From positions 1 to 44,890 of the forward strand of contig NZ_JAGGKQ010000023.1 of the NCBI RefSeq assembly GCF_017873815.1: DNA of 44,890 nt, in the 5' to 3' direction. The stretch is from Halorubrum alkaliphilum (lineage in GTDB: Archaea > Halobacteriota > Halobacteria > Halobacteriales > Haloferacaceae). The translations under genes and the position numbers were made by a program. The notes under the pieces are model-generated. The model had not been told where the DNA came from, ran no database searches, and saw nothing but the letters and a program-made list of their open reading frames with translations. Positions 32,439 through 41,327 of the stretch are shown piece after piece; position 1 is the stretch's first letter; each line of letters starts with the position of its first letter.

Positions 32439-32559
32439 ACGTGGGGGATCGGGACCGGGAGGCTAAAAAGCCGCGTCGGACGTGCGGCGTCGGTCCCCAC
32501 GCCTCTCGCCGATGACCGTGCCGTTCGGATTCTCTTCTCGAACTAGTTCGGGGCCGGCA

Positions 32560-33396
32560 TCACTCCTCCCGAAGCTCCCGGACTCGCTCGATGTTCCACG
32601 CGAAGCTCTTCCCGTCCTCCGTCGGCGTCTCCAACGCGAGCGGCACGTCACGGAGGTCGGGGTGATTCAGGAACCGTCGCATCCCGTCCTCGCCGATGTG
32701 TCCCTCGCCGATGTGGGCGTGTTCGTCCTTGTTGGTACCGCACGCGTGTTTCGAGTCGTTCAGATGGACGTACTGTAGGTGTTCCAGCCCGACCACGTCG
32801 TCGAACGCCGCGATGGTCTCGTCGACCGCGTCCGGGGTTGAGAGGTCGTAGCCCGCCGCAAACGCGTGGGCAGTGTCGATACAGACGTCGATGTCGGTTT
32901 CCGTCCGGTCGATGATCCCCGCGAGGTGTTCGAACTCTCCGCCGAGTTTCGTCCCCGACCCGGCATCTGACTCGATGAGGATCGTCACGCCGTCGGGCAC
33001 ATCGATGTCGTCGATGACGCTCGCTGCGTTGTCGAGGCCGCCCTCGACGCCCGCCCCGGTGTGAGCCCCGAGGTGGACGTTCACGTAGGGGATGTTCAGC
33101 TTGGCGGCCGCGTCAACCTCTTTTTGCATCGAGTCGAGCGACTTCTCGCGGAGCCCCTCCTTGGGCGTACAGAGGTTCACGAGGTAGGAGGTGTGGATCA
33201 CCCACGGCCCCTCCAACTCGCGTTCGGTCCCGTCGCGGAACGCCGCCGCCTCCTCGTCTCCGACGTTCGGGTCCTGCCACACCTGCGGGGAGTGGGTGAA
33301 GATCTGTCCGCAGTTGCCGCCCACTTCCGTCTGGTTCGCGACGGCGTTGTCGATGCCGCCGGCGATCGACACGTGCGCGCCGACTCTGAGGCTCAT
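32560..33396 (-). CDS. nfo: Endonuclease IV (AP endonuclease)
   Basis: 278 residues from ATG 33396 ([20 protein letters not shown]). The AP endonuclease 2 TIM barrel carries its zinc ligands in [68 protein letters not shown] and ALETP. It cuts 5' to abasic sites in base-excision repair. Length fits the family (about 280). The upstream 225 codons of the same frame are the antisense of the lipoate ligase gene and are excluded. Confidence 0.95.
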   Translation of the reverse strand: MSLRVGAHVSIAGGIDNAVANQTEVGGNCGQIFTHSPQVWQDPNVGDEEAAAFRDGTERELEGPWVIHTSYLVNLCTPKEGLREKSLDSMQKEVDAAAKLNIPYVNVHLGAHTGAGVEGGLDNAASVIDDIDVPDGVTILIESDAGSGTKLGGEFEHLAGIIDRTETDIDVCIDTAHAFAAGYDLSTPDAVDETIAAFDDVVGLEHLQYVHLNDSKHACGTNKDEHAHIGEGHIGEDGMRRFLNHPDLRDVPLALETPTEDGKSFAWNIERVRELREE

Positions 33397-33535
33397 AGCC
33401 GTCGTATGATGTCGGAGGAAAAAGCGGCTTCGGAAGGGGCCGAGCTCTCGACCCCCCGGGTCGTAGTGCTCCGGAAGCCGACGTTTTCCATTCCGGAGCG
33501 ACACGAGATCGGCCGCGATCGACCGCTCCGATCCA

Positions 33536-34381
33536 TCACTCGCGGTCCCCGCCGCCTCGCCGGCTCCGCACCCAGTCGTCGTCGCGGTACTTCTCCGCGG
33601 CCAACTCGCGGGCGCGGTCAAGCTCCGCGTCCGTCCACGACCCGTCCGTGTCGACCGAGCCGCCGCCGTCCGCGACGCCCGACCTGACCCACGCCGACAG
33701 CGACGTTTCGAGCGCGCTCACGGCAGTCGACCTGTCGGCGTCGGCCACCTCGTCGATGCCGATGACGCGCTCGCTGAACCCCTCCGCGTCGACGGGTGGA
33801 TCCGCGAACACGTCGAGATGGGCTGCCGCGTTCACGGAGTAGGCCAGTGAACCGTGCTGGACGACCGCGTCGCGGGTCCGATACTGGGCATTGCCGGCGA
33901 TCTTCCGCCCCGCGGCGACCACGTCGTGTGCGGGATGGAGTTCCCGGAGATAACAGGCCGGGTGATACAGCTCCGGCACCGCCTCCTCGACGTAGTCGGC
34001 GTCGATCCCGAGTCGGTCGAACGCATCGAGGATCGGCTCACACAACAGGTGATACGCGTCGAGAAGCGCCCCGGGCACTGCGTCTGCGGGGACCGCGATC
34101 GAGTACGCGATGTCCCCGACCGCGTCGTGATAAATGCCGCCGCCGCCTGTCTGCCTGCGCGTGACCTCCACGCCTGCCCGATCGCATGCGTCCCAGTCGA
34201 CGGTGTCCGGGTTCTGCCCGTATCCGAGACTCAGACAGCTCGGATCCCAGCGGTACGTCCGGACCGTGGCGGGACCCCCGCTCCCCGCGGTCGCGGCCGC
34301 GGTCTCGTCGAGCGCCATCTGTAGCGGTCCCGGCCGCTGTTCCTCGCGTATCACCCGCCAGTCGATGTCGGGCGCGGTCAT
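33536..34381 (-). CDS. Lipoate-protein ligase A / octanoyltransferase-type protein
   Basis: 281 residues. The BPL/LPL fold has [25 protein letters not shown] (the RRxTGGG lipoate-AMP loop) and [20 protein letters not shown] with the catalytic Lys, then GSLAY. These are the LplA/LipM hallmarks. It attaches lipoyl or octanoyl groups to the E2/GcvH domains of 2-oxoacid dehydrogenases or the glycine cleavage system. The C-terminal 40 residues are acidic and variable. The gene is divergent from rio2; about 140 bases separate it from nfo on the same strand. Confidence 0.88.
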   Translation of the reverse strand: MTAPDIDWRVIREEQRPGPLQMALDETAAATAGSGGPATVRTYRWDPSCLSLGYGQNPDTVDWDACDRAGVEVTRRQTGGGGIYHDAVGDIAYSIAVPADAVPGALLDAYHLLCEPILDAFDRLGIDADYVEEAVPELYHPACYLRELHPAHDVVAAGRKIAGNAQYRTRDAVVQHGSLAYSVNAAAHLDVFADPPVDAEGFSERVIGIDEVADADRSTAVSALETSLSAWVRSGVADGGGSVDTDGSWTDAELDRARELAAEKYRDDDWVRSRRGGGDRE

Positions 34382-34441
34382 AGACTTCCCTCAGTCGGGC
34401 GTGCCGAAAGCGGTTGTGCTCGGTTCGGGTCGAACTCGCGT

Positions 34442-34469
34442 ATTCTATATCGTGAATTACGATTTATGA
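34442..34469 (+). repeat. Inverted repeat flanking rio2, left arm (with TATA-like box)
   Basis: These 28 bases (starting ATTCTATATCG and ending GATTTATGA) are the imperfect reverse complement of 35432-35459, matching at 23 of 28 positions. The arm contains TTCTATATC, which can serve as the rio2 promoter, and ends in an ATG that opens an upstream in-frame extension of rio2. Confidence 0.75.
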
Positions 34470-34522
34470 GCGGTCTCGGCCGACGCGTGTCGCTTTTAGG
34501 AACCGGTGGAGTAAGGGTCGGT

Positions 34523-35437
34523 ATGGTTCGAAACGTCGCCGGCGACATGGCGGAGCTCGCGCCCGAGGACTTCTACCTGCTCTCGGGCGTCGAGCAGGGG
34601 ATGCGCTTCTCCGAGTGGGTGCGTCGCGACAAGCTCCCCGACTACGCCGACCTGACCCGTGAGGAGGTGGAGTTCCGGATCGACCGGTGTCTTGACCGCG
34701 AGTTGATCCAGCGGAAGACGATCCAGTACGAGGGGTACCAACTCACTTTCGAGGGGTACGACGCGCTTGCGCTCCGAACGTTCTCGGAGCGAGAGACCAT
34801 CGACGGCGTCGGCTCCCCGCTCGGGTTTGGCAAGGAGGGCGACGTGTACGAGGTCCAGTCGTTCAAGCCGCTCGCGTTGAAGTACCACCGGGAGGGATAC
34901 ACGAACTTCCGGGAGGTGAACCGCGAGCGCGAGTACACCGCCGACCGGGATCACGTCTCCTGGCTCTACACCGCGCGCAAGGCGGCAGAGCGCGAGTACG
35001 AGGCGATGGAGTCGCTGTATCCCGACGTGAGCGTCCCGCGACCGGTCGATCACAACCGTCACGCCATCGTGATGGACAAGTTCGACGGCGTCGAGCTCGC
35101 TCGCGCGACCCTCGAACCCGAACAGGCGGTCGGCGTCCTCGATCTCGTGTTCCGCGAGCTCGCGACCACCTACGACCTCGGATGGGTCCACGCGGACATG
35201 TCCGAGCACAACGTCGCGGTCGCCGAAAGCGGGATCACGATCTTCGACTGGCCGCAGGCGGTCCCGGTCGACCACGAGAACGCTCGTGAGTTCCTCGAAC
35301 GCGACGTGGCGAACCTCCTGCGGTACTTCGCCCGCAAGTATCCCCACGAGGTCTCACGAGACGCCGATACCGACGCCATCGCCGCCGCCATCGCCGACGG
35401 CCCCTTCGAGACGATCCGCGCGTTCGATCCTTCATAA
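34523..35437 (+). CDS. rio2: Rio2 family atypical serine/threonine kinase
   Basis: 304 residues from ATG 34523 (MVRNVAGDMAELAPEDFYLL). An N-terminal winged helix (about 1-85; EVEFRIDRCLDRELIQRKTI) is followed by the RIO kinase domain. It has the nucleotide loop GFGKEGDVYEV, the Lys-containing PLALKYHREG, the hinge HAIVMDKFDGVEL, the catalytic loop WVHADMSEHNVAV and the metal-binding IFDWPQAV. The wHTH identifies Rio2 rather than Rio1. It acts in small-subunit ribosome maturation. The longer in-frame start at 34466 is less likely by family alignment. The stop codon lies inside the right arm of the flanking inverted repeat. Confidence 0.93.
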   Translation: MVRNVAGDMAELAPEDFYLLSGVEQGMRFSEWVRRDKLPDYADLTREEVEFRIDRCLDRELIQRKTIQYEGYQLTFEGYDALALRTFSERETIDGVGSPLGFGKEGDVYEVQSFKPLALKYHREGYTNFREVNREREYTADRDHVSWLYTARKAAEREYEAMESLYPDVSVPRPVDHNRHAIVMDKFDGVELARATLEPEQAVGVLDLVFRELATTYDLGWVHADMSEHNVAVAESGITIFDWPQAVPVDHENAREFLERDVANLLRYFARKYPHEVSRDADTDAIAAAIADGPFETIRAFDPS

Positions 35438-35459
35438 ATCTCATTCCGCGATATAGAAT
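35432..35459 (-). repeat. Inverted repeat flanking rio2, right arm
   Basis: Reverse-complement partner of 34442-34469 (23 of 28 positions). It starts TCATAAATC, overlapping the rio2 stop TAA, and ends CGATATAGAAT. Read on the minus strand it presents the same TATA-like box pointing back into rio2, so it could drive an antisense RNA. Confidence 0.7.
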
Positions 35460-35664
35460 CTGTGTGTCTGTAGTTCACAGTTTCGGAGGGTGGGCTAGTT
35501 TTGGATCGAATCGCCATCAAGTCGTGGTGATTCTCAGCGGTCGGAAATCGATTTTGAATCCTTACTGTCGAACTACCGGACGAGCGTACGAAATTGCGTG
35601 GATTTTGGCGCTGCTGAATACGGTTGTCACTCTTGAACGGCGGACCCAGCGGGAGCTCAGCCGA

Positions 35665-37248
35665 TTAGTCGTGCGGGATCAACGCCGAGGCAACGAGCTC
35701 AACACACTCACCCGCAGTAATCACAGGTGCGTAGTCCATCTCGCCGTCGATATCCGCTTTCAGCAGGAAGTCGGTCAGCCGCCAAATATTGTACAAGAGG
35801 ACCGCGAACACGAAGTAGAATAGGCGAACACGGTAATCTTTCGAGGAGGTCTTCGCGAGAAAATCACCTTTGATCGATTTGTACTCACTCTCGATCTGCC
35901 ACCGGCGGCTGTAGCGCTGACAGAATGTCTCGGCTTCCTCGGGACCGACTCGAAGATTCGTCGCGAAGACGGCCGTCCCCTCTCCACTCGTCGACGGCAC
36001 GTACAGGAGCCGCATTGGATGCGATCCAGATTCCACATGGACAGAAGCTGACTCAACAGCCACCTCCTGGTCGTCTTCCTCCATTTGTTCGAGTACATCC
36101 CGTTCGGAGCTGGAGACCCGCTTCGGAATGAGGTAGTTCACATCGAGGTTTGAGAGTGTCTGGAACACTTGTATCGAATCAAACTCTCGATCACACAGCA
36201 CCGTCTCGATCGGAACATGCTTTTTCGCTCGTCGAACGAGCCGTCGCACAGTACGATGGATCTGATTCGACGGGTTCTCATCCCACTCAGAGCTCTCTCG
36301 AACTGGTTCCACGGCGAGAACGACCGGGATATTCTGTCCGATGATCGAGAGCGTTGCGAATTTGAAGGCTCGGCTGTCTCTATCTTTGGTCCCGCTGACC
36401 ATTGGCATCTCCTCGGTATCCCCGTAGTAGGGAATAGTCGTGATATCGATCGCGGCAGTGACTGGCCTTCGAAAGGATGCTTCTGAGGCGATCACGGAAA
36501 GCAAGTGGTCCGTTATTTCATCGAAGCCGTTCACGAGCTCTTCGGGATCGAACTGCTTGACAGTGCGGAGGTGGGTGTCACCGTGGGGACCGTACTCTTC
36601 ACCACGACGATATTGGAAGCGAGTCGCTCCCTGCGCGGTGCCACAGCGGACCATCCCCATGAACGTCTGTAACTCGAAAAATTGGGTGTCCTCGTACGAG
36701 GCGTTCGACGCCCGACCAGAGTCGAAGTGTCCATAGGCGTGATCACGCGCGAGGCGCGTTATCTGGACAATCTCGTCCTGTGAGAAGGATTTGTCTTCGA
36801 CTGGGTCTGCGTCTTCTTGCGTATTGTCGACGATCTCTGCCTTAGGCCGCACCTCCGGCTCTGAGATGCTGCGATCATGGACTTCTTTGACAACGAAGTG
36901 GGCGGCAGCGTGGATGTATCCGTGGGTCGCGTCGTCGAATCGATTTCGCCATGCCCGCGAGAACGCTGATTCGTCGGGCACTCGACTGAAGCCGAGGATA
37001 GTCGCCACTTCCGGTTGTCGGGTGAGTCGTCGAGTGAAGTTAGCGTACGAGTCACCCGTTATCTCCATGAACACGAACGAGAGGACCATCGCGCGAAACG
37101 AGAGTGGCCCAGGATGCCACGCTGGATACCCGTCTTCGATAGCATCTATCGAATGATCGAGCTTCTCGAACGCGGTGACGAGATCGGTTTCTTTGAGCTT
37201 GTTCCGAATAGTACTCCCCAGTTGGTACGCTTCACACAGAGAGCGCAT
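35665..37248 (-). CDS. IS4-type ISH transposase, intact
   Basis: 527 residues, no interruption. The N-terminal helical part (FRAMVLSFVFMEITGDSYAN) is followed by a DDE core: TAAIDITTIPYYG (first Asp), ETVLCDREFDSIQVFQTL (second Asp) and RRWQIESEYKSIKGDFLAKT, the YREK-like segment with catalytic Glu. A hydrophobic C-terminal helix (LFYFVFAVLLYNIWRLTDFL) is typical of haloarchaeal IS4/ISH transposases. Start is ATG 37248. The flanks 35438-35664 and 37249-37340 presumably hold the element ends, but I could not identify matching terminal repeats or a target duplication. It separates rio2 from an AT-richer accessory region. Confidence 0.85.
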   Translation of the reverse strand: MRSLCEAYQLGSTIRNKLKETDLVTAFEKLDHSIDAIEDGYPAWHPGPLSFRAMVLSFVFMEITGDSYANFTRRLTRQPEVATILGFSRVPDESAFSRAWRNRFDDATHGYIHAAAHFVVKEVHDRSISEPEVRPKAEIVDNTQEDADPVEDKSFSQDEIVQITRLARDHAYGHFDSGRASNASYEDTQFFELQTFMGMVRCGTAQGATRFQYRRGEEYGPHGDTHLRTVKQFDPEELVNGFDEITDHLLSVIASEASFRRPVTAAIDITTIPYYGDTEEMPMVSGTKDRDSRAFKFATLSIIGQNIPVVLAVEPVRESSEWDENPSNQIHRTVRRLVRRAKKHVPIETVLCDREFDSIQVFQTLSNLDVNYLIPKRVSSSERDVLEQMEEDDQEVAVESASVHVESGSHPMRLLYVPSTSGEGTAVFATNLRVGPEEAETFCQRYSRRWQIESEYKSIKGDFLAKTSSKDYRVRLFYFVFAVLLYNIWRLTDFLLKADIDGEMDYAPVITAGECVELVASALIPHD

Positions 37249-37340
37249 TCACAGACACTCGTCGCGAGTTGAGTCGTCAGAACAGTACATGTGATTTCTG
37301 AGGCGGTTAACAGCAAAGTGGTCTACTTACTCTATCTCTG

Positions 37341-37739
37341 TCATTTGGATTTTATCGACGAGTGGTCGATCGCTACTCTTGGACCCGATAGTCGATCCGA
37401 CGTGATTATTAGCGAATGCTTTGGCTTCATCTGTTTCAGAAACCCCATTAGATCCAGCCCTATATCCCCAATCACGTCTATTTTGTTGGCGTAAGTGAGC
37501 TCAGTCGCATCGGATAAAGTATCCAGTTCGGTTGGTATTGGCCTCTTTTTGCCAGTTCCTCCCGGAATCTCCCAGTCGACACGAGAGTGGTCTGAAATTA
37601 CGGTCTCCCCCTGTCCTGTTGTTCGATATATCGAAGTGATATGGAAAGAGTCCGTACGTGAGGTACAGGTCCAGACGAGGTGTGTAATGTCTTTAAAATC
37701 CTCAACAGACCCCCGTCTGGGTTCCGGGTGTATATCAAC
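37341..37739 (-). pseudogene. Start-less 132-codon open frame, decayed gene
   Basis: The minus-strand frame runs without a stop from 37739 to TGA 37341-37343 and has protein-like content: VEDFKDITHLVWTCTSRTDS, VISDHSRVDWEIPGG, ANKIDVIGDIGLDLMGFLKQ, KHSLIITSDRLSGPRVAID. Immediately upstream in the same frame is TAA (37740-37742), and before that VTGDRGRPNRQVS can be read from a GTG. It could thus be a gene interrupted by one nonsense codon, or a truncated fragment. No family is recognised. Base composition is lower in GC than the core genes, as for the rest of this region. The remaining bases 37740-37860 show nothing else. Confidence 0.45.
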
Positions 37740-37860
37740 TTAGGAGACCTGTCTGTTGGGTCTGCCGCGGTCTCCGGTCACGGTTCCGCCTCGATATTCC
37801 GTGTTCTGCCTAGAGAAATCTACTGAATTAGGTACTAATTCGACACATCCATCGAATGCG

Positions 37861-38658
37861 TCAGTGTACCATCCCACCGAGAGGCTGATAATGTGGGAAC
37901 ATTGGGTGTGGGAGGTGTATACCGAGTGCCATCAGTCCGTGCGTGAACAACACGTACCCCAGCACAACGAACACAACGCCAAGCAACCGATGGACGCGAC
38001 GCCGGTGGGCAACGTCGATCGACTGGATAATCGTTCCATAGAGGAAGACGGCCGGGATCGTCCCGATACCGAGGGCACCGAGAGCGATTGCCCCAGCGGT
38101 CGGGGATCCGCTCGCGAAAGCGAACAGATACGCGGGATACAGCATCGGACAGGGAAGAAACGCATGGACGGCGCCAAGACCGACAATACTTGGGCTGTTG
38201 ACGTGTCGGTGAACTCGCGTCGCAAGCCACGATGTGACGCGCTGTACGCCGGGTATTCGAATATCGCCTCCACTCCCTCCGATGACGTACCGAACCCCTG
38301 TCAGCACAATGAACCCTCCTACCGCAAGACCGACAATGCCTCGCAGGAGGCCAGCCATCGGTGTCAGTTGATCAGCGGTGACAAAGACGACGCTTCCGAG
38401 CGCGCCGAAGACAGTTCCAAGAATTGCGTACGTCGTCGCTCGCCCGACGTTGAACAGGAAGTGCTGGCGAACCTCGTAGGTCGTGAGATGACCGGCACGT
38501 CCGTCGTTGGCTGTCGCCGTTCCGCTGTCAGGCTGCGGCGTCATCTGCTTCGAGTACATCGTCACAAGTGGACCGCACATCCCGATACAGTGTGCGCCGC
38601 CCAGCACGCCGATGAGGACGAAGAGCACGACGTCAATCCGGAGGAGCGACTCGATCAC
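37861..38658 (-). CDS. SafE/TauE-type (DsbD-like) membrane protein
   Basis: 265 residues. The N-terminal helix ends with LIGVLGGAHCIGMCGPLVTM, the GxxHCxxMCG signature of the sulfite exporter SafE / UreH-like family related to DsbD. A second conserved loop is GLGAVHAFLPCPMLYPAYLF with a matching Cys-Pro. About six TM helices in two halves are visible. Members are linked with copper supply to cytochrome oxidase, with thiol-disulfide transfer, or with sulfite export. The paired Cys here favour redox or metal handling. The His-rich end (HLPHPMFPHYQPLGG) could bind metal. No oxidase genes are nearby to decide. Confidence 0.82.
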   Translation of the reverse strand: MIESLLRIDVVLFVLIGVLGGAHCIGMCGPLVTMYSKQMTPQPDSGTATANDGRAGHLTTYEVRQHFLFNVGRATTYAILGTVFGALGSVVFVTADQLTPMAGLLRGIVGLAVGGFIVLTGVRYVIGGSGGDIRIPGVQRVTSWLATRVHRHVNSPSIVGLGAVHAFLPCPMLYPAYLFAFASGSPTAGAIALGALGIGTIPAVFLYGTIIQSIDVAHRRRVHRLLGVVFVVLGYVLFTHGLMALGIHLPHPMFPHYQPLGGMVH

Positions 38659-38839
38659 AGTCGTTCTCGGCTACGTATTGGTTTGTGTCGTCTGGTGTGT
38701 CTATCGAACGAGACCGGACAGATACCGAGGACGCGTTACCACTGGCTAACAAGGGGTCGTGCTAGGCTGGGGACGCCTCAATCATCTGGAGTGTAGCTTG
38801 GGACAACAATTCTTCACAGTGGGTGCCAATACGTCAACG

Positions 38840-39136
38840 ATGACGGACGAAATAGATATCCCAACCGAGCCGCGGGCTGCGGTCGACGCACTGGCGACTC
38901 ATCTAACTGCGACCGCAGATCGCCCAGTAGCGCCAGCAACGAACCGATGGCTCGGAGAGGCTGAAGCAGTCGCCCGTGATGCTACCAGTGACGATCTTGA
39001 CCCGCAAACCAGACAGAAACGGGTTCGTCAGGTTGTCACACTGCTTGAGTCGGCTGACGAAACAGACGATGTGGTCGCCGACCGCCACATCGAAGCGGCG
39101 ATTGAATGCTGTCGAGTCGTTCTCGCTAACGAGTGA
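38840..39136 (+). CDS. Small conserved acidic haloarchaeal protein
   Basis: 98 residues from ATG 38840 (MTDEIDIPTEPRAAVDALAT). All-helical prediction, with PATNRWLGEAEAVARDAT and RQVVTLLESADETDDVVADR. No catalytic or metal motif. I recognise the style as a conserved haloarchaeal hypothetical protein but no function. It is followed by an AT-rich spacer before sufB. Confidence 0.6.
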   Translation: MTDEIDIPTEPRAAVDALATHLTATADRPVAPATNRWLGEAEAVARDATSDDLDPQTRQKRVRQVVTLLESADETDDVVADRHIEAAIECCRVVLANE

Positions 39137-39250
39137 CTGTGTTCCTTTTTGCACGGAATCGCCCTCTCGGCGCTTATTAAATTCATTAATTAGAATAACC
39201 AAATTAAACCTCATAAAGTTGTTCTCTTTCGTTAAAGAAACCTATATACG

Positions 39251-39266
39251 TTACAAAAGTATATTC
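39251..39266 (+). promoter_or_regulatory. Probable promoter of sufB
   Basis: TTACAAAAGTATATTC is a TATA-like site in a very AT-rich 170-base spacer. It lies about 44 bases upstream of ATG 39310. A second candidate (CCTATATACG) lies about 12 bases further upstream. Confidence 0.4.
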
Positions 39267-39309
39267 TAGCGCGCCACACTTATATTCGTAGTCTCTGAAG
39301 AATACTTTG

Positions 39310-40740
39310 ATGAGTTCAAAACAAGACGATCTTAAAGAGACAAACACCGAGGCTCGCTTCGAGTTCAAAAAAGAGGAGAAGTCCGCCTTCAAAAGCGAGA
39401 AGGGGCTCACCGAGGAGACGGTCCGCGTCATCTCTGAGGACAAAGACGAACCCGAGTGGATGCTGGAGCGCCGGTTGCGCGCGCTCAGACAGTTCCAAGA
39501 GATGCCGATGCCGACCGACTGGCCCGGCCAGCCGGACCTGAGCGAGGTCGACGTAGACGAGATCGTCCCGTACATCCGCCCCGACGTCGATGTTCGCGCC
39601 GGCGTCGATGACTGGACGGAGCTCCCTGAGGACATCAAGGACACGTTCGACAAGCTGGGCATTCCCGAGGCGGAAAAGAACGCGCTCTCGGGCGTCGGCG
39701 CGCAGTACGAATCGGAGGTCGTCTACCAGAACATGCAGGAGCGGTGGGAGGAGAAGGGCGTCATCTTCTGTAACATGGACGAGGCCGTCCAAGAGCACGA
39801 GGAGCTCGTCAAGGAGTACTTCATGACGGAGTGCGTCCCACCGAGCGACAACAAGTTCGCGGCGCTTCACGGTGCGATCTGGTCCGGCGGCTCATTCGTC
39901 TACGTCCCCGAAAACACCACCGTCGACATGCCGGTTCAGGCGTATTTCCGGATGAATTCCGAGGGAATGGGCCAGTTCGAGCACACGCTCATCATTGCTG
40001 AGGAGGGCTCCGAAGTCCACTACATCGAGGGATGCTCGGCACCGAAGTATTCGAAATTTAATCTTCACTGTGGGGGCGTCGAAGTGTTCGTCGACGAGGA
40101 CGCCCACGTCCAGTACTCGACGGTGCAGAACTGGTCGAAGAACACGTACAACCTGAACACCAAGCGCGCCATCGCCGAGAAGGGCGGGCGCATGGAGTGG
40201 ATCTCGGGATCGATGGGGTCGAAGGCGACGATGCTGTACCCCTCGACGATCCTGAAGGGTCGCGGCGCCTCCGACAACCACATCACCATCGCCTTCGCGG
40301 GCGAGGGCCAAGACATCGACACCGGCGCGAAGGTGTACCACAACGCGCCGGAGACGAAGTCGACCGTCGAGTCGAAATCGATCGCGAAGGACGGCGGCCG
40401 CACGAACTACCGCGGACTCGTCCACATAGCTGACGGCGCTTCTGACTCCTCGACCGCCGTCGAGTGCGACGCGCTGATGTTCGACAACGAGTCGACGTCG
40501 GACACCATGCCGTACATGGAGATCAACGAGTCGAAAGTCGACGTCGCCCATGAGGCGACCGTCGGGAAGATCGGCGACGAGGATATCTTCTACCTCCAGT
40601 CGCGTGGTCTCGACGACGACGACGCGAAACAGATGATTGTTTCGGGCTTCATCGAGCCCATCACGGAAGAGCTACCCATCGAGTACGCAGTCGAACTGAA
40701 CCGACTCGTCGAACTCGAGATGGAGGGCTCGCTCGGGTGA
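39310..40740 (+). CDS. sufB: Fe-S cluster assembly protein SufB, without sufC/sufD neighbours
   Basis: 476 residues, full length for archaeal SufB. Conserved segments are present: FCNMDEAVQEHEELVKEYF, NKFAALHGAIWSGGSFVYVP, HYIEGCSAPKYSKFNLHCGG (with the Cys region used for cluster or sulfur handling), KGGRMEWISGSMGSKATMLY, then PYMEINESKVDVAHEATVGK with the conserved Glu/His end. SufB normally works as SufBC2D to build [Fe-S] clusters. Neither the SufC ATPase nor SufD is adjacent, unlike the usual sufCBD operon. It has a core-like, GC-rich composition within an AT-richer region, so it may be a translocated or second copy. Confidence 0.93.
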   Translation: MSSKQDDLKETNTEARFEFKKEEKSAFKSEKGLTEETVRVISEDKDEPEWMLERRLRALRQFQEMPMPTDWPGQPDLSEVDVDEIVPYIRPDVDVRAGVDDWTELPEDIKDTFDKLGIPEAEKNALSGVGAQYESEVVYQNMQERWEEKGVIFCNMDEAVQEHEELVKEYFMTECVPPSDNKFAALHGAIWSGGSFVYVPENTTVDMPVQAYFRMNSEGMGQFEHTLIIAEEGSEVHYIEGCSAPKYSKFNLHCGGVEVFVDEDAHVQYSTVQNWSKNTYNLNTKRAIAEKGGRMEWISGSMGSKATMLYPSTILKGRGASDNHITIAFAGEGQDIDTGAKVYHNAPETKSTVESKSIAKDGGRTNYRGLVHIADGASDSSTAVECDALMFDNESTSDTMPYMEINESKVDVAHEATVGKIGDEDIFYLQSRGLDDDDAKQMIVSGFIEPITEELPIEYAVELNRLVELEMEGSLG

Positions 40741-40744
40741 TCTG

Positions 40745-40885
40745 ATGCCGGAGTGTACACATTGCGGAGGACACGTCTCACAGCGATTCGTGACGGTGTT
40801 CGGCTTAGACGGCGGTGACGTAGTTGCCTGCCCAGCATGTTCCAGTCAAGCGAACATCGCAGAGACGATCAGGAACCGTCACTAG
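40745..40885 (+). CDS. 46-residue zinc-ribbon microprotein (DUF7563-like)
   Basis: ATG 40745 to TAG 40883-40885, starting 4 bases after the sufB stop. The translation begins MPECTHCGGHVSQRFVTVFG and has two CxxC knuckles (CTHC, CPAC) separated by about 25 residues, the pattern of a single zinc ribbon. Tiny haloarchaeal zinc-ribbon proteins of this kind (DUF7563-like, MPEC.NCG start) are widespread and some affect motility or biofilm. It may be co-transcribed with sufB. Confidence 0.75.
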   Translation: MPECTHCGGHVSQRFVTVFGLDGGDVVACPACSSQANIAETIRNRH

Positions 40886-40894
40886 CTCCGAACC

Positions 40895-41263
40895 ATGGAA
40901 CACTGCTTCGCATGTGATACCGACTACGGATACATCGGAACGGATCCACACCAAGGGTCATGCCCAGCGTGTGGATCGACATCAGTCACGCCAGCGGGCA
41001 ATACTGAAGTAGTAGATACGGATGTCTGGGAGAGTGCAAACGGGCTTTCGGCAATTCACGTGACGGCAGTCGACGCACACTCACGGCGGTTCGAGTTCGA
41101 GATCGCAGCACGCCGTGGACGAGGGAGCCTCGTCTGTCTCACCATCGACGGCATGCGGGTTCCGGCTGATCCGATATGGTCGGTTCCGCCTAGTGTCGCT
41201 ACTACGGTCACCGCATACGGGATCAGGATCAAAAATAAAAAAACAAACCGGGCTTCGTTATGA
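40895..41263 (+). CDS. Small zinc-finger protein, function unknown
   Basis: 122 residues. The N-terminal zinc ribbon has MEHCFACDTDYGYIG and GSCPACGSTSVTP (CxxC pairs at about 4-7 and 23-26). The rest is a beta-rich domain (GLSAIHVTAVDAHSRRFEFE, GSLVCLTIDGMRVPADPI) of no recognised family. It starts 9 bases after the microprotein gene, suggesting an operon with it and possibly with sufB. Base use is more AT-rich than in sufB. Confidence 0.6.
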   Translation: MEHCFACDTDYGYIGTDPHQGSCPACGSTSVTPAGNTEVVDTDVWESANGLSAIHVTAVDAHSRRFEFEIAARRGRGSLVCLTIDGMRVPADPIWSVPPSVATTVTAYGIRIKNKKTNRASL

Positions 41264-41327
41264 ACGAAATACGGTTCGGTGGCGTCTGCTGTGGTGGATC
41301 TATGAGACCCAGTAGTGGTGATGACCA

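Noticed and set aside
35438-37340. Defined terminal inverted repeats for the IS4-type element
   Set aside because: I compared both flanks by eye and found only weak matches, so no boundaries are claimed.
37291-37743. Plus-strand small frames (67 and 82 codons) downstream of the IS4-type transposase
   Set aside because: No protein-like pattern; the opposite strand reads better.
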